DNA of 64,000 bases, taken from the NCBI RefSeq assembly GCF_000069185.1, contig NC_010397.1, positions 3,906,001 to 3,970,000 on the forward strand, given 5' to 3'. The DNA is from Mycobacteroides abscessus ATCC 19977 (GTDB lineage: Bacteria; Actinomycetota; Actinomycetes; Mycobacteriales; Mycobacteriaceae). This document shows, piece by piece, positions 41,546 through 50,336 of the stretch. Within the stretch, counting starts at the first letter, position 1. Each line of letters starts with the position of its first letter. Position numbers and translations under genes: made by a program. The notes under the pieces were generated by a model. The model did not search any database and was not told where the DNA came from. It worked only from the letters and a program-made list of their open reading frames with translations.

Positions 41546-42340
41546 TTAGAGCTTCTCCACCTGAGTGAAGTTGAGCTCGACCGGAGTCTCGCGGCCGAAG
41601 ATGGACACCAGCACCTTGAGGCGCTGTTGTTCGGCGTTGACCTCGCTGATGCTGGCGGGCAGCGTCGCGAACGGACCGTCCGTGACGGTGACCGACTCGC
41701 CCACCTCGAAGTCGACCTCGATGACCGGACGCTCCAGACCACCGGGCTCCGAGGACGATGCCGTCGCGGCGTCCGCCGAGGCAGCACCCTTGGCCGGCTT
41801 CTTGGCCGGGGCCTGCGGAAGCAGGAATTTGACCACGTCGTCGAGCGACAGCGGCGACGGACGCGAGGTCGCGCCGACAAATCCGGTGACGCCGGGGGTG
41901 TTGCGGACCGCACCCCAGGACTCGTCGTTCAGTTCCATTCGGACCAGGATGTAGCCGGGCAGCACCTTCCGGTTGACCTGCTTGCGCTGACCATTCTTGA
42001 TCTCGGTGACCTCTTCGGTGGGCACCTCGATCTGGAAGATGTAGTCGCCGACGTCCAGGTTCTGCACACGGGTCTGCAGGTTCGCCTTGACCTTGTTCTC
42101 GTATCCGGCATACGAGTGGATGACGTACCACTCGCCGGGCTCGCGGCGCAGCTGAGCCTTCAGCGTGGCCGCCGGGTCGGCATCCTCGTCGGCCTCTACC
42201 TCGGCGCCCGACTCTTCCGAAGACGACTCGGTCGGCTCAGGCGCAACGTCGGTGTCGGACTCGTCGATCACGTCAACCGACGCAGCCGTGTCAGCGGTGT
42301 CTTCTGGCTCGCTCGCAGCGTCGCCGTCGAAGGTCGTCAC
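41546..42340 (-). CDS. nusG: Transcription termination/antitermination factor NusG
   Basis: 264 residues with a GTG start. Like other actinobacterial NusG it has an acidic N-terminal extension (about 1-80, rich in Glu/Asp: [22 protein letters not shown]). The NGN domain follows ([26 protein letters not shown] ... [15 protein letters not shown]), and then an Ala/Lys-rich insert and the C-terminal KOW domain ([25 protein letters not shown]). It binds RNA polymerase beta' and couples transcription with translation or Rho. It lies 38 bases after secE. Confidence 0.99.
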   Translation of the reverse strand: MTTFDGDAASEPEDTADTAASVDVIDESDTDVAPEPTESSSEESGAEVEADEDADPAATLKAQLRREPGEWYVIHSYAGYENKVKANLQTRVQNLDVGDYIFQIEVPTEEVTEIKNGQRKQVNRKVLPGYILVRMELNDESWGAVRNTPGVTGFVGATSRPSPLSLDDVVKFLLPQAPAKKPAKGAASADAATASSSEPGGLERPVIEVDFEVGESVTVTDGPFATLPASISEVNAEQQRLKVLVSIFGRETPVELNFTQVEKL

Positions 42341-42378
42341 CGTTCGTCCTCTCTTGTTTCTTGCGTCTCGTCGGTCTA

Positions 42379-42798
42379 CTACCCGAATACCAGCATGACC
42401 AGCCGGGCCAGGCCCAGGTCAATCACACCGATCAGGGTGACCATGAACACCAGGAAGACCAGCACCACCGAGGTGTAGCTGACCATCTGCTTGCGGTTCG
42501 GCCAGATGACCTTGCGCAGCTCAGCGACCACCTGCTGGAGGAATACCCACAGCTGGACCAGCGGGTTGCGCGACGGCCCCGACTTGTCCTTCTTGTTCGC
42601 CGGTTTCCGGCTCTTCTTCCCGGCCTTCTTCTTGACCTCGCCGGTCTCGGAGGCAGAAGCTTCGCTGCCCTCGGTGACCGCCTCGGTGGCGTCAGCACGG
42701 CGGGTCCGCTTACCCGTCGGGCGAAGCGGCTTGGTCGAGGTGACGGCCCGGTCGCTGTCGGCAGTGCCGATATCGGGCTCGTCTAGCTCGTCGCTCAT
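42379..42798 (-). CDS. secE: Preprotein translocase subunit SecE
   Basis: 139 residues. The long hydrophilic N-terminus (charged, Lys-rich: [23 protein letters not shown]) is typical of mycobacteria. The core [54 protein letters not shown] contains the amphipathic helix (ELRKVIWP signature) and one transmembrane segment. It is an essential part of SecYEG. It lies between tRNA-Trp and nusG, as Rv0638. Confidence 0.98.
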   Translation of the reverse strand: MSDELDEPDIGTADSDRAVTSTKPLRPTGKRTRRADATEAVTEGSEASASETGEVKKKAGKKSRKPANKKDKSGPSRNPLVQLWVFLQQVVAELRKVIWPNRKQMVSYTSVVLVFLVFMVTLIGVIDLGLARLVMLVFG

Positions 42799-42846
42799 TC
42801 CCTTCCGTACCTCTCTGTTTCCCTAGTGCTTAACTCCAGGGTGTTG

Positions 42847-42919
<73 letters not shown>

Positions 42920-43079
42920 AAGGCTGGCACGCCAACCTGGTGGCCAGGGCCCTCACACAACACACGCGCCTCCCGAGTAGCCGACAGGCGCGTTGTGGTG
43001 GGAAAACCCCGAATCTCGAGTGTACCCCGAGGTCAGCTCCAGACTGAAATTGCCCCGGCCCGGCGAAGGCCGCACCAAC

Positions 43080-43550
43080 TCAGATGAGCTTGATATCGGC
43101 CATCCGGTCCGAATCGCGGCCCATCAGCGTGGTGAACGCCTCCAGGACGACCTCTCCGGTCTGATCCCGCACGACGTTCCGCGTGGTGACGATGTCGACC
43201 CCAAAGGACTCCTTGTGCGATTCCACCTCGAAGTCGCAGGACAGCTCGTCGCCCTCCTTCAGCGGCCGGTGGTAAACGAACTTCTGGTCGGTCTGAACAA
43301 TCTGCATGGTCTCCATGCCGACGTCATAGGTACGGAAGAATTCCTTCTGCACCAGCAGCGCCATCACGGCGGGAAAGGTGAGCGAGGCAACCAGCCCGTC
43401 GTGGCCCAGCGCCGTGGCCGCCGCGACATCGTGGCTGGCCGGCGACTCACACTTGATGGATTTGGCGAATTCGCGAATCTTCTCCCGACCAACGACATAG
43501 GTCTGGGAGTACTTATGCGTCATTCCGACGACGTCAAGACTCAGCGCCAT
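43080..43550 (-). CDS. hadC: (3R)-hydroxyacyl-ACP dehydratase subunit HadC
   Basis: 156 residues from MALSLDVVGMTHKYSQTYVVGREKIREFAKSIKCESPASHD. The start is two bases after the hadB stop. It is HadA-like, with a hot-dog fold lacking the hydratase-2 Asp/His pair, and serves as the structural/substrate-binding partner of HadB in the HadBC dehydratase of FAS-II. It acts on longer meromycolate intermediates. Order hadA-hadB-hadC-trpT matches Rv0635-Rv0637. Confidence 0.96.
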   Translation of the reverse strand: MALSLDVVGMTHKYSQTYVVGREKIREFAKSIKCESPASHDVAAATALGHDGLVASLTFPAVMALLVQKEFFRTYDVGMETMQIVQTDQKFVYHRPLKEGDELSCDFEVESHKESFGVDIVTTRNVVRDQTGEVVLEAFTTLMGRDSDRMADIKLI

Positions 43551-43552
43551 GA

Positions 43553-43984
43553 TTACGCCAACGTCGCAGACGCAACGGCTCGCCCGAAAATCTTCTTGCC
43601 GTTGGTGGTGGCGGTCAGCGCGATGGTCACGGACTTGGCGTCGGCATCGACCGACTTGACGCGGCCGCTGAAGACGATCTCCGCGCCGACACCGTCGTTG
43701 GGAACGGTGACGAAGCTGGTGAAACGCACGTTGTACTCGGTCACCGCCGCCGGGTCGCCGATCCACTCGGTCAGGTAGCCGCCGCCGAGCCCCATGGTGA
43801 GCATGCCGTGCGCGATGGCGCCGTCTTCCAGGCCCACGAGCTTGGCGGTCTCGTCGTCCCAATGGATGGGGTTGAGGTCGCCCGAGACCCCGGCGTAATT
43901 GACCAGATCCTGCCGGGTGAGCTGAATCGTCTTCTCTGGCAGCTGGTCTCCTACGTTGACCGAGCTGAATTCACGCAATGCCAT
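43553..43984 (-). CDS. hadB: (3R)-hydroxyacyl-ACP dehydratase catalytic subunit HadB
   Basis: 143 residues. The hydratase-2 motif is YAGVSGDLNPIHWDDETAKLVGLEDGAIAHGMLTMG, carrying catalytic Asp36 and His41. It is the shared catalytic subunit of HadAB and HadBC, dehydrating 3-hydroxyacyl-AcpM in mycolic-acid elongation. Its ATG overlaps the hadA stop by one base, showing tight translational coupling. The HadAB/HadBC dehydratases are affected by thiacetazone-type drugs in M. tuberculosis. Confidence 0.97.
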   Translation of the reverse strand: MALREFSSVNVGDQLPEKTIQLTRQDLVNYAGVSGDLNPIHWDDETAKLVGLEDGAIAHGMLTMGLGGGYLTEWIGDPAAVTEYNVRFTSFVTVPNDGVGAEIVFSGRVKSVDADAKSVTIALTATTNGKKIFGRAVASATLA

Positions 43985-44454
43985 CAGTTGAATCCGCCTT
44001 CTTCTCCGTCGTCTTCGGCGCGTCCGGCCAGAGTGGTGTACGACTCCGTGACGAACTCGCCCTTGTCATTGGTGATGATGTTCTTGATGACGATGATGTC
44101 GGTACCGAACGATCGGCGGATCGAGTCCACGTACACATCGCAGTAGAGAGTGTCGCCGGATCGCACCGGGCGGATGTACTTGAAGGCCTGATCGACCTGG
44201 ACGATCTTCTCGTCCTTGATGCCGATATTGGCGTCTTCGAAGAATGCGGACTGCGCGGTATATCCGAACACGGCCAGGAAGGTCGGAGGCGCTACCAGCG
44301 CGCTGTGTCCGAGCTCCGCGGCTCCGGCCTCATCGTGGTGAGCCGGGTGATGGCACTTGACCGCCTCCGCGTGCTCGCGGATCTTCTCTCGCCCAACCAC
44401 ATAGTGATCCGGGTATCGGTAATGCGTTCCGACGAGATCTTGCGATAAAGCCAC
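43984..44454 (-). CDS. hadA: (3R)-hydroxyacyl-ACP dehydratase subunit HadA
   Basis: 156 residues: MALSQDLVGTHYRYPDHYVVGREKIREHAEAVKCHHPAHHDE and the hot-dog core LVAPPTFLAVFGYTAQSAFFED. It lacks the catalytic Asp/His of HadB and forms the HadAB dimer. It is a paralogue of HadC in the same operon (shared HxYxYPxHYVVGREKIREhA start). It lies downstream of rpmG on the same strand. Confidence 0.96.
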   Translation of the reverse strand: MALSQDLVGTHYRYPDHYVVGREKIREHAEAVKCHHPAHHDEAGAAELGHSALVAPPTFLAVFGYTAQSAFFEDANIGIKDEKIVQVDQAFKYIRPVRSGDTLYCDVYVDSIRRSFGTDIIVIKNIITNDKGEFVTESYTTLAGRAEDDGEEGGFN

Positions 44455-44541
44455 GGCCGGAATTTACCTACTGAAGTCGATCGATACCAAGTAAGGCTTG
44501 CCTACTCGTGTCGCCTGGCGGCGGCCCGAAGCGCCTTTTGG

Positions 44542-44709
44542 CTAGCGCGATTCCTTGTGCGGCTGGTGCGACCCGCAGTTCGGGCAGAACTTCTTGATTT
44601 CCAGCCGATCTGGGTCGTTGCGCCGGTTCTTCTTGGTGATGTAGTTACGGTGCTTGCACGTCTCACAAGCCAAGGTGATCTTGGGCCGGACGTCTGTGCT
44701 GGAGGCCAC
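44542..44709 (-). CDS. rpmG: 50S ribosomal protein L33 (zinc-binding form)
   Basis: 55 residues from a [58 protein letters not shown]. The two CxxC pairs (CETC, CPNC) mark the zinc-containing C+ paralogue. The longer open frame is not family-like. It lies between tRNA-Met and hadA, as rpmG2. Confidence 0.96.
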   Translation of the reverse strand: MASSTDVRPKITLACETCKHRNYITKKNRRNDPDRLEIKKFCPNCGSHQPHKESR

Positions 44710-44751
44710 TGCAGTTGCCCTCTTTCGTTCGTTGTCTCTATGTTCGGGTGG

Positions 44752-44825
44752 TAGCGGTGGGGAGGCTCGATCTCCCGACCTCACGATTATGAGTCGTGCG
44801 CTCTAACCAGCTGAGCTACACCGCC
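44752..44825 (-). tRNA. tRNA-Met (anticodon CAT, elongator)
   Basis: 74 bases starting GGCGGTG and ending CACCGCTA. D arm GCTC..GAGC, anticodon loop CTCATAA, T arm GGGAG/CTCCC. The first acceptor pair is G-U, and there is no initiator 3-G:C run in the anticodon stem. Same position as metT in M. tuberculosis. Confidence 0.96.
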
Positions 44826-44863
44826 CCGCAGACAGGGCCGGCGTTTCCGCCTGCCGTCTACCG

Positions 44864-44936
44864 AGCCCCCTAACGGAATCGAACCGTTGACCTTTTCCTT
44901 ACCATGGAAACGCTCTGCCGACTGAGCTAAGGGGGC
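44864..44936 (-). tRNA. tRNA-Thr (anticodon GGT)
   Basis: 73 bases, GCCCCCT acceptor pairing with AGGGGGC, anticodon GGT in loop CATGGTA, T loop TTCGATT. It is upstream of tRNA-Met on the same strand, as thrT. Confidence 0.97.
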
Positions 44937-45040
44937 ATTAAAGCCCTCACGAGGGTACCCGCTCACGTCGGTGGAACCAAAACGGCTTATCGGGGCGGGT
45001 TCACGGGCTTGGACACCCCCGCACCCCGGCCGCGCGCGCC

Positions 45041-45598
45041 CTACTTCACGGGCGACTTCTTCTTGGCCCGGGCGGCTGCCCCCTTCTCGGTCAGCGCATC
45101 CCGGTTGGACAGCTGACCTCCCGAATTCTCCAGATGCGCGCGGACGAACCACTGGAACTTCTCCAGCTCGCCGGAGTGACCGATCAGCAGGTCCTGGGAT
45201 ACCAGGTCGAGCTCGTCAAGTTGTTCGATGGCCTTGCGGGTGTCTCCTATCACTCCGGAATACACCAGATCCAGCGCGGCCAGGTGAGCCTGCACCGTGT
45301 CACGGCCCACCGAGTAGTCGTCCCATGTGCGGTCCTTGAGAATCGCCCCAGGCGTGCCCTGCGGAGACCTTCCGAGTGCGGCGATGCGTTCGGCCACCGC
45401 GTCCGCATACCCCCGGACGAGCTCGACCTGCGGATCGAGCATCTCGTGCACTCCAATGAAGTTGGGCCCCACAACATTCCAATGCACGTGCTTGAGGGTC
45501 AGATGCAGATCGTTGTACGTACTCAGTTGACTCTGCAGGAGATCGGCGATCTTGCGGCTCTGGGTGTCGGTCAGGCCGGGGATGGTGAATTCGGTCAT
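45041..45598 (-). CDS. dps: Dps-family DNA-binding ferritin
   Basis: 185 residues. The four-helix ferritin-like Dps core contains the inter-subunit ferroxidase ligands in LTLKHVHWNVVGPNFIGVHEMLDPQVELVRGYADAVAERIAALG (His, Asp, Glu). The C-terminal tail EKGAAARAKKKSPVK is Lys/Arg-rich and suits DNA binding, as in M. smegmatis Dps1. It stores iron using H2O2 and compacts DNA in stress or stationary phase. It is a single gene, placed between the tRNA pair and the PfpI gene, next to a DosR-type cluster. Confidence 0.95.
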   Translation of the reverse strand: MTEFTIPGLTDTQSRKIADLLQSQLSTYNDLHLTLKHVHWNVVGPNFIGVHEMLDPQVELVRGYADAVAERIAALGRSPQGTPGAILKDRTWDDYSVGRDTVQAHLAALDLVYSGVIGDTRKAIEQLDELDLVSQDLLIGHSGELEKFQWFVRAHLENSGGQLSNRDALTEKGAAARAKKKSPVK

Positions 45599-45752
45599 CA
45601 GCTGCTCCTTGGATGTGTTGGGTCCACACAGCGCTTACCCGTTGCGGACCGAGCCAAACCAGAACCCCGAGCACCGGCACGATGCATAACCGGACGCAAA
45701 GCGGGTACGCGCACCTCCGGAATCCGTCTACCCGGAATGATCGGAGGCAAAC

Positions 45753-46310
45753 ATGAGTGATTCCCTTGAGGGACAAGTTGTTGCGATACTCGCCGCGGAC
45801 GGTGTCGAGCGCGTGGAACTAGAGAAACCGCGGGAAGCGATTCCGGCCGCGGGCGGCCGGGTGGAAGTGCTCTCGCCGCGGCCCGGCGAAATCCAGGCTC
45901 GTGATCACGATCTGGTGCCGGCAGGAACCGTACGGGTGGACCGTGCGGTGGGCACGGCTTCGGTCGACGACTACGCCGGACTGATCCTTCCCGGCGGCAC
46001 GGTGAATCCCGACAAACTCCGGATCGACCCCGGCGCGGTGCGGTTCGTGCACGAGTTCGTGGTTTCCGGCAAGCCGGTGGCCGCGATCTGTCACGGTCCG
46101 TGGACGCTGGTGGAGGCACGCGTGCTGGCGGGCCGCACGGTGACGTCATTTCCCAGCATCCGTACCGATCTCCGCAATGCCGGCGCCTCGGTGCTCGACG
46201 AGGAGGTGGTCATCGACCACAACCTCATCACCAGCCGATCCCCCGACGATCTACCGGCGTTTTGTCAGGCCCTCGTGGACAACTTGGCGGCCGCGCGCAT
46301 CCAGCGCTGA
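45753..46310 (+). CDS. DJ-1/PfpI-family protein
   Basis: 185 residues, with GGAGG five bases before the ATG. The nucleophile elbow AAICHGPWTLVEA has Cys113-His114, and the acid partner Glu is in VERVELEKPREAI. LILPGGTVNPDKLRIDPGAVRFV is the second family block. PfpI/YraA-type proteins are stress-linked; some have protease, glyoxalase III or deglycase activity. No secretion signal is seen. It is convergent with the kinase gene, and the stop codons are one base apart. Confidence 0.9.
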   Translation: MSDSLEGQVVAILAADGVERVELEKPREAIPAAGGRVEVLSPRPGEIQARDHDLVPAGTVRVDRAVGTASVDDYAGLILPGGTVNPDKLRIDPGAVRFVHEFVVSGKPVAAICHGPWTLVEARVLAGRTVTSFPSIRTDLRNAGASVLDEEVVIDHNLITSRSPDDLPAFCQALVDNLAAARIQR

Positions 46311-46311
46311 G

Positions 46312-47829
46312 TCATCGCGGGTGACACGGCACCGGGGCGTACAGGGCCTGCCTGCACAACTCCTCCGCCTCGGCGGTAGACCGGTCCAGCGGCAGCCGGG
46401 TATCGATCACGTGAGCCTCGCCCCACCCTCGGTCGGGGCCGGCGAATTCGGCGCCGAGTGCCGCCGCGATATCGCCGGTGGCATCCGATACCCCGTCATG
46501 ACGAGCGGCAACCCGGTGCTGCGCCGTGACCAGCGGCGCCAAGCAGAGGAACTCCACCATCGGCGCGCCCGCCTCGTAGGCGAGTTGATGTGCGCGCAAC
46601 CGGTGCCGCGGGCTGCGCCAGGTTCCGTCCAGGATGACGGTGTGGCCGCCCGCCAAGGCCAGACGCGCGCGCCGCAACACCGCGTCGTACACGGCACCCA
46701 CGTTCTCCGTGGAGTAGAGACCGGCATCCAGCACACCCTTACCGCCGGATATCACTCCGAGCCGATGCAGCTGCTGGCGCACCTCATCCGTTGAAATAAC
46801 CTGTGCGCCAATATCTTCTGATATACGACGAGCCAAGGTGCTCTTACCGGCACCCGGGCCGCCGCCGACGAGCACCAGGCGCACCGTGGCGGCACCCAGG
46901 TGACTCAGCGCCATCGCCACGTGCTTGGCGGCGCGCCCCGCCGCCGACCGCTGCCCCTGCGTGAACCGGATGCAGTCCACCTTGGCGCGAACCAGCGCCC
47001 GGTAGGCGATGTAGAAGTGCCGCAGGGGCTCCGGCGCGGTGTCCGCGGATAATTCCACGTAACGGTTCATGAAGTAGTCGCCCAGATCGGGGCGACCCAG
47101 AAACTCCAGATCCATCGCCAGGAACGCCGCGTCGTCGAGACCGTCCACGTGACGCAGCCGGTCGTCGAACTCCAGGCAGTCCAGCAGTACCGGCCCGTTG
47201 GGCAGGCAAAAAATGTCGCTGGCCAACAGGTCGCCGTGCCCGTCGATGATTCTCCCGTCGGCTACACGCTGCGCGAACAGCACCGCGCGACCGGAGATGA
47301 ACTGGGTCGCAAGCGTTCGGACCAACCGCACATCGTCCGCCGCCAGTACCGTTCCCGCGTATTTCTCCAAGGCGGTCAGGGTGTCGTCCCATCGATCGAC
47401 GATGGCATCCAGGGATCCGGCTTCGTCGATCGACGGACTGCGGTCGGCACGTTTGTGAAATCCCGCCAGCACCTCCGCGATCGCATCCAGGTGTGCCTTG
47501 GTCACCCGCTTGGACTTGGCCATCGCCGACAGCCGCGCGGCGTCCGGGTAACGCCGCATCACCACGACCGGCTCACCGGATCCGCCGTCGGGGTCGGTCA
47601 GATGCGAGACACCGAGATAGCTGTCCTGCGAGATGCGGCTGTTCAGGGCCACCTCACGGGCACACGCCCTTTCGCGAAGCTCGGGAGTGCTGAAGTCCAA
47701 GAAGTTCGTGATGACGGGCTTCTTGATCTTATAGGCCATCCCTCCGACCAAAATCACGATGCCCGTGTGAGTTTCGCGTATCTCCGCGCCAACGGAGGTG
47801 GGGCTTAAGGTCGACCGTAGTGAGCGCAT
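46312..47829 (-). CDS. Two-domain phosphotransferase: APH-like plus P-loop kinase (Rv2004c type)
   Basis: 505 residues from MRSLRSTLSPTSVGAEIRETHTGIVILV; the frame stays open upstream but crosses the promoter region. The N-terminal half (about 1-335) is aminoglycoside-phosphotransferase-like: VGGMAYKIKKPV, IDGHGDLLASDIFCL as the catalytic loop and VLLDCLEFDD as metal ligand. The C-terminal half is an AAA_33-type P-loop kinase: LVLVGGGPGAGKSTLARRISE, RARLALAGGHTVILDGTW. The same fusion in M. tuberculosis (Rv2004c) belongs to the DosR regulon. Three DosR-like boxes lie in the divergent gap upstream. Substrate is unknown. Confidence 0.88.
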   Translation of the reverse strand: MRSLRSTLSPTSVGAEIRETHTGIVILVGGMAYKIKKPVITNFLDFSTPELRERACAREVALNSRISQDSYLGVSHLTDPDGGSGEPVVVMRRYPDAARLSAMAKSKRVTKAHLDAIAEVLAGFHKRADRSPSIDEAGSLDAIVDRWDDTLTALEKYAGTVLAADDVRLVRTLATQFISGRAVLFAQRVADGRIIDGHGDLLASDIFCLPNGPVLLDCLEFDDRLRHVDGLDDAAFLAMDLEFLGRPDLGDYFMNRYVELSADTAPEPLRHFYIAYRALVRAKVDCIRFTQGQRSAAGRAAKHVAMALSHLGAATVRLVLVGGGPGAGKSTLARRISEDIGAQVISTDEVRQQLHRLGVISGGKGVLDAGLYSTENVGAVYDAVLRRARLALAGGHTVILDGTWRSPRHRLRAHQLAYEAGAPMVEFLCLAPLVTAQHRVAARHDGVSDATGDIAAALGAEFAGPDRGWGEAHVIDTRLPLDRSTAEAEELCRQALYAPVPCHPR

Positions 47830-47884
47830 GACCTCATCGTTGCGGGGCGGAAGCTGCGGACATCCGGTCATGGGCCCCCAATCC

Positions 47885-47903
47885 GTGGGACCGAAGTCAC
47901 CAG
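47885..47903. promoter_or_regulatory. DosR-like box A
   Basis: GTGGGACCGAAGTCACCAG shows the DosR core GGGAC..AAGTC with three mismatches to the consensus. It lies 56 bases upstream of the kinase start on that gene's side of the divergent gap. Confidence 0.55.
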
Positions 47904-47950
47904 TTCCTCCGCCCGCGGGGCACGATGGGCGCTCCGCACCGCGCCACAGC

Positions 47951-47986
47951 GGTGACTTCGGGCCCCTGTCCGGTGACCAAGGGCCC
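47951..47986. promoter_or_regulatory. DosR-like boxes B and C (two helical turns apart)
   Basis: Two related 15-base sites, GGTGACTTCGGGCCC (47951-47965) and GGTGACCAAGGGCCC (47972-47986), start 21 bases apart on the same face of the helix. Box B is an inverted near-copy of box A. Box C ends 60 bases upstream of the nitroreductase ATG. Their arrangement suits cooperative DosR binding, but matches to the strict consensus are partial. Confidence 0.5.
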
Positions 47987-48045
47987 TGTCCGCGTGCCGG
48001 TAGTTCACCAAGAGTCGATATCACCACCAGCCGAGCGGAGCCAAC

Positions 48046-49038
48046 ATGCCCAAGACCATGGTTCACATCGACGTCATCCAGACCGCTATCCAACTTGCCT
48101 GCCGTGCACCGTCTTTGCACAACACCCAGCCATGGCGCTGGATCGTCGACCTCGGGGCAAGTGCGGGTGATCTGCACCTGTATCTGGACCGCACCCGATG
48201 CGTCACGCGGACCGATGGTGCTGGACGCGAGGCCATCATCAGTTGCGGGGCGGCACTGGACCATTTCCGTGTCGCGATGGCCTCCGCCGGGTGGATGACT
48301 CGCATAGAAAGAATCCCCGACCCCGACAATCCCGATCATCTGGCCGCCATCACCTTCTCCCCCAGGACCGTGGTGGTGGTTGGCGATCGCCGGCGCGCGG
48401 ACGCCATCCTGCAGCGGCGCACCGATCGCCTGCCCTTCGAAACCCCACCGAACTGGTCGCAGTTCGCTCGCATGCTCAATACGGTGATCGCCGACAGGGC
48501 GGTACTGCTCGACGTGATCGATGACGTCATGCGCCCGAAGTTGGCCGACGCCTCGGCGCTCAGCGACGCGCTACGCATCTACGACTCCGCATACCAGACC
48601 GAACTCGATTGGTGGACAGCTCCGTTCACCTTGGAAGACGGGGTTCCACGCAGTGCGCTGGTCTCGGCCGCAGACAGCGATCGTGTCGACATCGGCCGCA
48701 CCTTCCCCGTGGTGGCCGAACGGGCCTCGCGCCCAGGGTTGCAGGAGGACCAGGCGAAAGTGCTGGCTTTGTCCACGGCGCGAGACACTCCTAAGAACCT
48801 CTTGCGCTGCGGCGAGCTGCTTTCCGAGGTTCTGTTGGAAGCGACACTCGCGGGCATGGCGACCTGCACCATCACCCACATGCTGGAGCTGACTGCGAGC
48901 CGCGAGGTGGTCGGTGCCGCCATCGGCCGCTCTCACCCGCAGGCCTTGATCAGGGTGGGGCTGGCGCCGACGTTCGGCCGCATCCCACCACCGACACCGC
49001 GCCGGTCGCTTGCCGACGTATTCGAGATTCGCAGTTAG
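48046..49038 (+). CDS. Acg-family nitroreductase-like protein (DosR-regulon type)
   Basis: 330 residues. The N-terminal AIQLACRAPSLHNTQPWRWIVD is the Acg (Rv2032)/Rv3127/Rv3131 signature, and LLEATLAGMATCTITHMLELTASREVV is the second family block. Acg-type proteins keep the nitroreductase dimer fold and bind FMN, but have a lid and lack clear nitroreductase activity, so flavin sequestration was suggested. It lies 9 bases before the universal stress protein gene, forming an operon, downstream of the DosR-like boxes. Length is normal for the family. Confidence 0.92.
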   Translation: MPKTMVHIDVIQTAIQLACRAPSLHNTQPWRWIVDLGASAGDLHLYLDRTRCVTRTDGAGREAIISCGAALDHFRVAMASAGWMTRIERIPDPDNPDHLAAITFSPRTVVVVGDRRRADAILQRRTDRLPFETPPNWSQFARMLNTVIADRAVLLDVIDDVMRPKLADASALSDALRIYDSAYQTELDWWTAPFTLEDGVPRSALVSAADSDRVDIGRTFPVVAERASRPGLQEDQAKVLALSTARDTPKNLLRCGELLSEVLLEATLAGMATCTITHMLELTASREVVGAAIGRSHPQALIRVGLAPTFGRIPPPTPRRSLADVFEIRS

Positions 49039-49047
49039 GGCTGGATC

Positions 49048-49905
49048 ATGAACGAGATTCGTACCCCCGGTCCCGCAGTGCTGGTCGGCATCGATGGGTC
49101 ACGATCGGCGGTCCGTGCCGCGCTCTGGGCGGTCGATGAGGCATTGCACCGCGAGCTGCCGCTGCGTCTGGTACATGTGACACCTCAGACGGAATTCCCT
49201 GAGTTCAGCGACGAACGCAGTCCTGCCGGGACTGCGGTGCGCCATGCGTTCCGCCAGATCGGCGCCACTCACAAGCCGGTGAAGGTGGAGGCCGAAATCC
49301 GGCATGGCCGGGTGGCCGACGTGCTGTTGGATGCGTCGCGCAGCGCGGTGATGCTCTGCGTGGGAGCAATCGGTATCAGCGGCGCGGATACCCGCAAAGT
49401 CGGTTCCACCGCGGCCGAAGTTCTCCGATCGGTGCGCTGCCCGGTCGCCGTGATCCGTGACGACCCGTCATCGCTGCGTGGGACCTCGGCGGTGGTGGTC
49501 GAAATCGATGAATCCCATGAGTCTGTGACTCCCCTGGAGCTGGCCGCGCACGAGGCGCGACTGCGCGCAGCACCGCTGCGGGTACTGCTACGCCATCGGC
49601 CGATCAGCCTGTCCGGCCAGCGGGTCGCCACCCTCACTCGCGTGGACCGCCGGGTGGCGGCGGTCCACGTGGAACGACGCCTTGCACCCCTGCGGGTGCG
49701 GTATCCCGACCTGGACATCCGCGCATTGGATCCCGTGGGCGGCACGCTGGATTACCTTGAACGCCACGGGCACACCGTTCAGCTGGTCGTCGTGGGCGCG
49801 GGTGATGCGGCCCATGTGCAGGAACTGGTCGGCCCGAACGGTTGCGGCGTCCTGGGCAGAACGCACTGTTCGGTGCTCATCGCAGAACGTCAGCGGCTGC
49901 TGTAG
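49048..49905 (+). CDS. Tandem-domain universal stress protein
   Basis: 285 residues. The first Usp domain starts AVLVGIDGSRSAVRAALWAVDEALHRELPLRLVHV. A second, more degenerate copy starts SAVVVEIDESHESVTPLELAAHEARLRAAPLRVLLRH and ends VVVGAGDAAHVQELVGPNGCGVLGRTHCSVLIAE. In ATP-binding Usps the ending is G2xG9xG(S/T); here copy one reads GAIGISGADTRKVGSTAAEV and is partly preserved, so nucleotide binding is uncertain. Tandem Usps are prominent DosR-regulon members (for example Rv2005c). Co-transcribed with the nitroreductase-like gene. Confidence 0.93.
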   Translation: MNEIRTPGPAVLVGIDGSRSAVRAALWAVDEALHRELPLRLVHVTPQTEFPEFSDERSPAGTAVRHAFRQIGATHKPVKVEAEIRHGRVADVLLDASRSAVMLCVGAIGISGADTRKVGSTAAEVLRSVRCPVAVIRDDPSSLRGTSAVVVEIDESHESVTPLELAAHEARLRAAPLRVLLRHRPISLSGQRVATLTRVDRRVAAVHVERRLAPLRVRYPDLDIRALDPVGGTLDYLERHGHTVQLVVVGAGDAAHVQELVGPNGCGVLGRTHCSVLIAERQRLL

Positions 49906-50024
49906 CGCCGCTGCTCCGGCGGGCGGCTTTGAGGTAGCCCGTTACTCGCGTCACCCATCCCTGAACCGGCGCACCCTTGTGATCGTGCATAAAGAGTGCA
50001 CGTCGCCCCAGGGAGGAGACCGCC

Positions 50025-50333
50025 ATGACGATTCAGACGCCCGCAGGCAACGCAGGGCCCGAAATCGATCTGATCCTGCTGGTCGAGGCCGGGCCCGCAC
50101 GTGATCTGAGGGAACAACCGAGCGGCCGGAACTCCGCGACGCCGATCGCGCAGGCCGTCGCGTCCGCGGGCCACCGCATCGTGCCGCTCTACACGAATCC
50201 AGACCGAGTGCCCCCGGAACTCCGGTCTATCTTTGTGGTCACCGCGCCCGCCAGCCCCGAATTCAGCGACTTCGCCGAACGGCTGCGCACCCTGCCCGGT
50301 GTGACGTCGGCCTACCTGGATTCGGCGGCCTGA
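50025..50333 (+). CDS. Small protein, unknown (possible I9-like strand-helix unit)
   Basis: 102 residues with a very strong Shine-Dalgarno (GGGAGGAG) eight bases before the ATG. MTIQTPAGNAGPEIDLILLVEAGP begins a beta strand; FVVTAPASPEFSDFAERLRTLPGVTSAYLDSAA at the end resembles the helix-strand ending of subtilisin-propeptide/I9 folds ('F...L..LpGV..ay'). No family is firmly recognised. It is convergent with the 77-residue gene and lies 120 bases after the Usp gene. A relation to the subtilase at 56553 is speculation. Confidence 0.6.
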   Translation: MTIQTPAGNAGPEIDLILLVEAGPARDLREQPSGRNSATPIAQAVASAGHRIVPLYTNPDRVPPELRSIFVVTAPASPEFSDFAERLRTLPGVTSAYLDSAA

Positions 50334-50336
50334 CGC

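Noticed and set aside
44864..44936. tRNA-Thr as an integration site for the neighbouring accessory genes
   Set aside because: No integrase and no second copy of the tRNA 3' end was found in the window.
47830..48339. N-terminal extension of the two-domain kinase (170 more codons)
   Set aside because: It crosses the DosR-like boxes and the start of the divergent nitroreductase-like gene, and its sequence is unlike the family.
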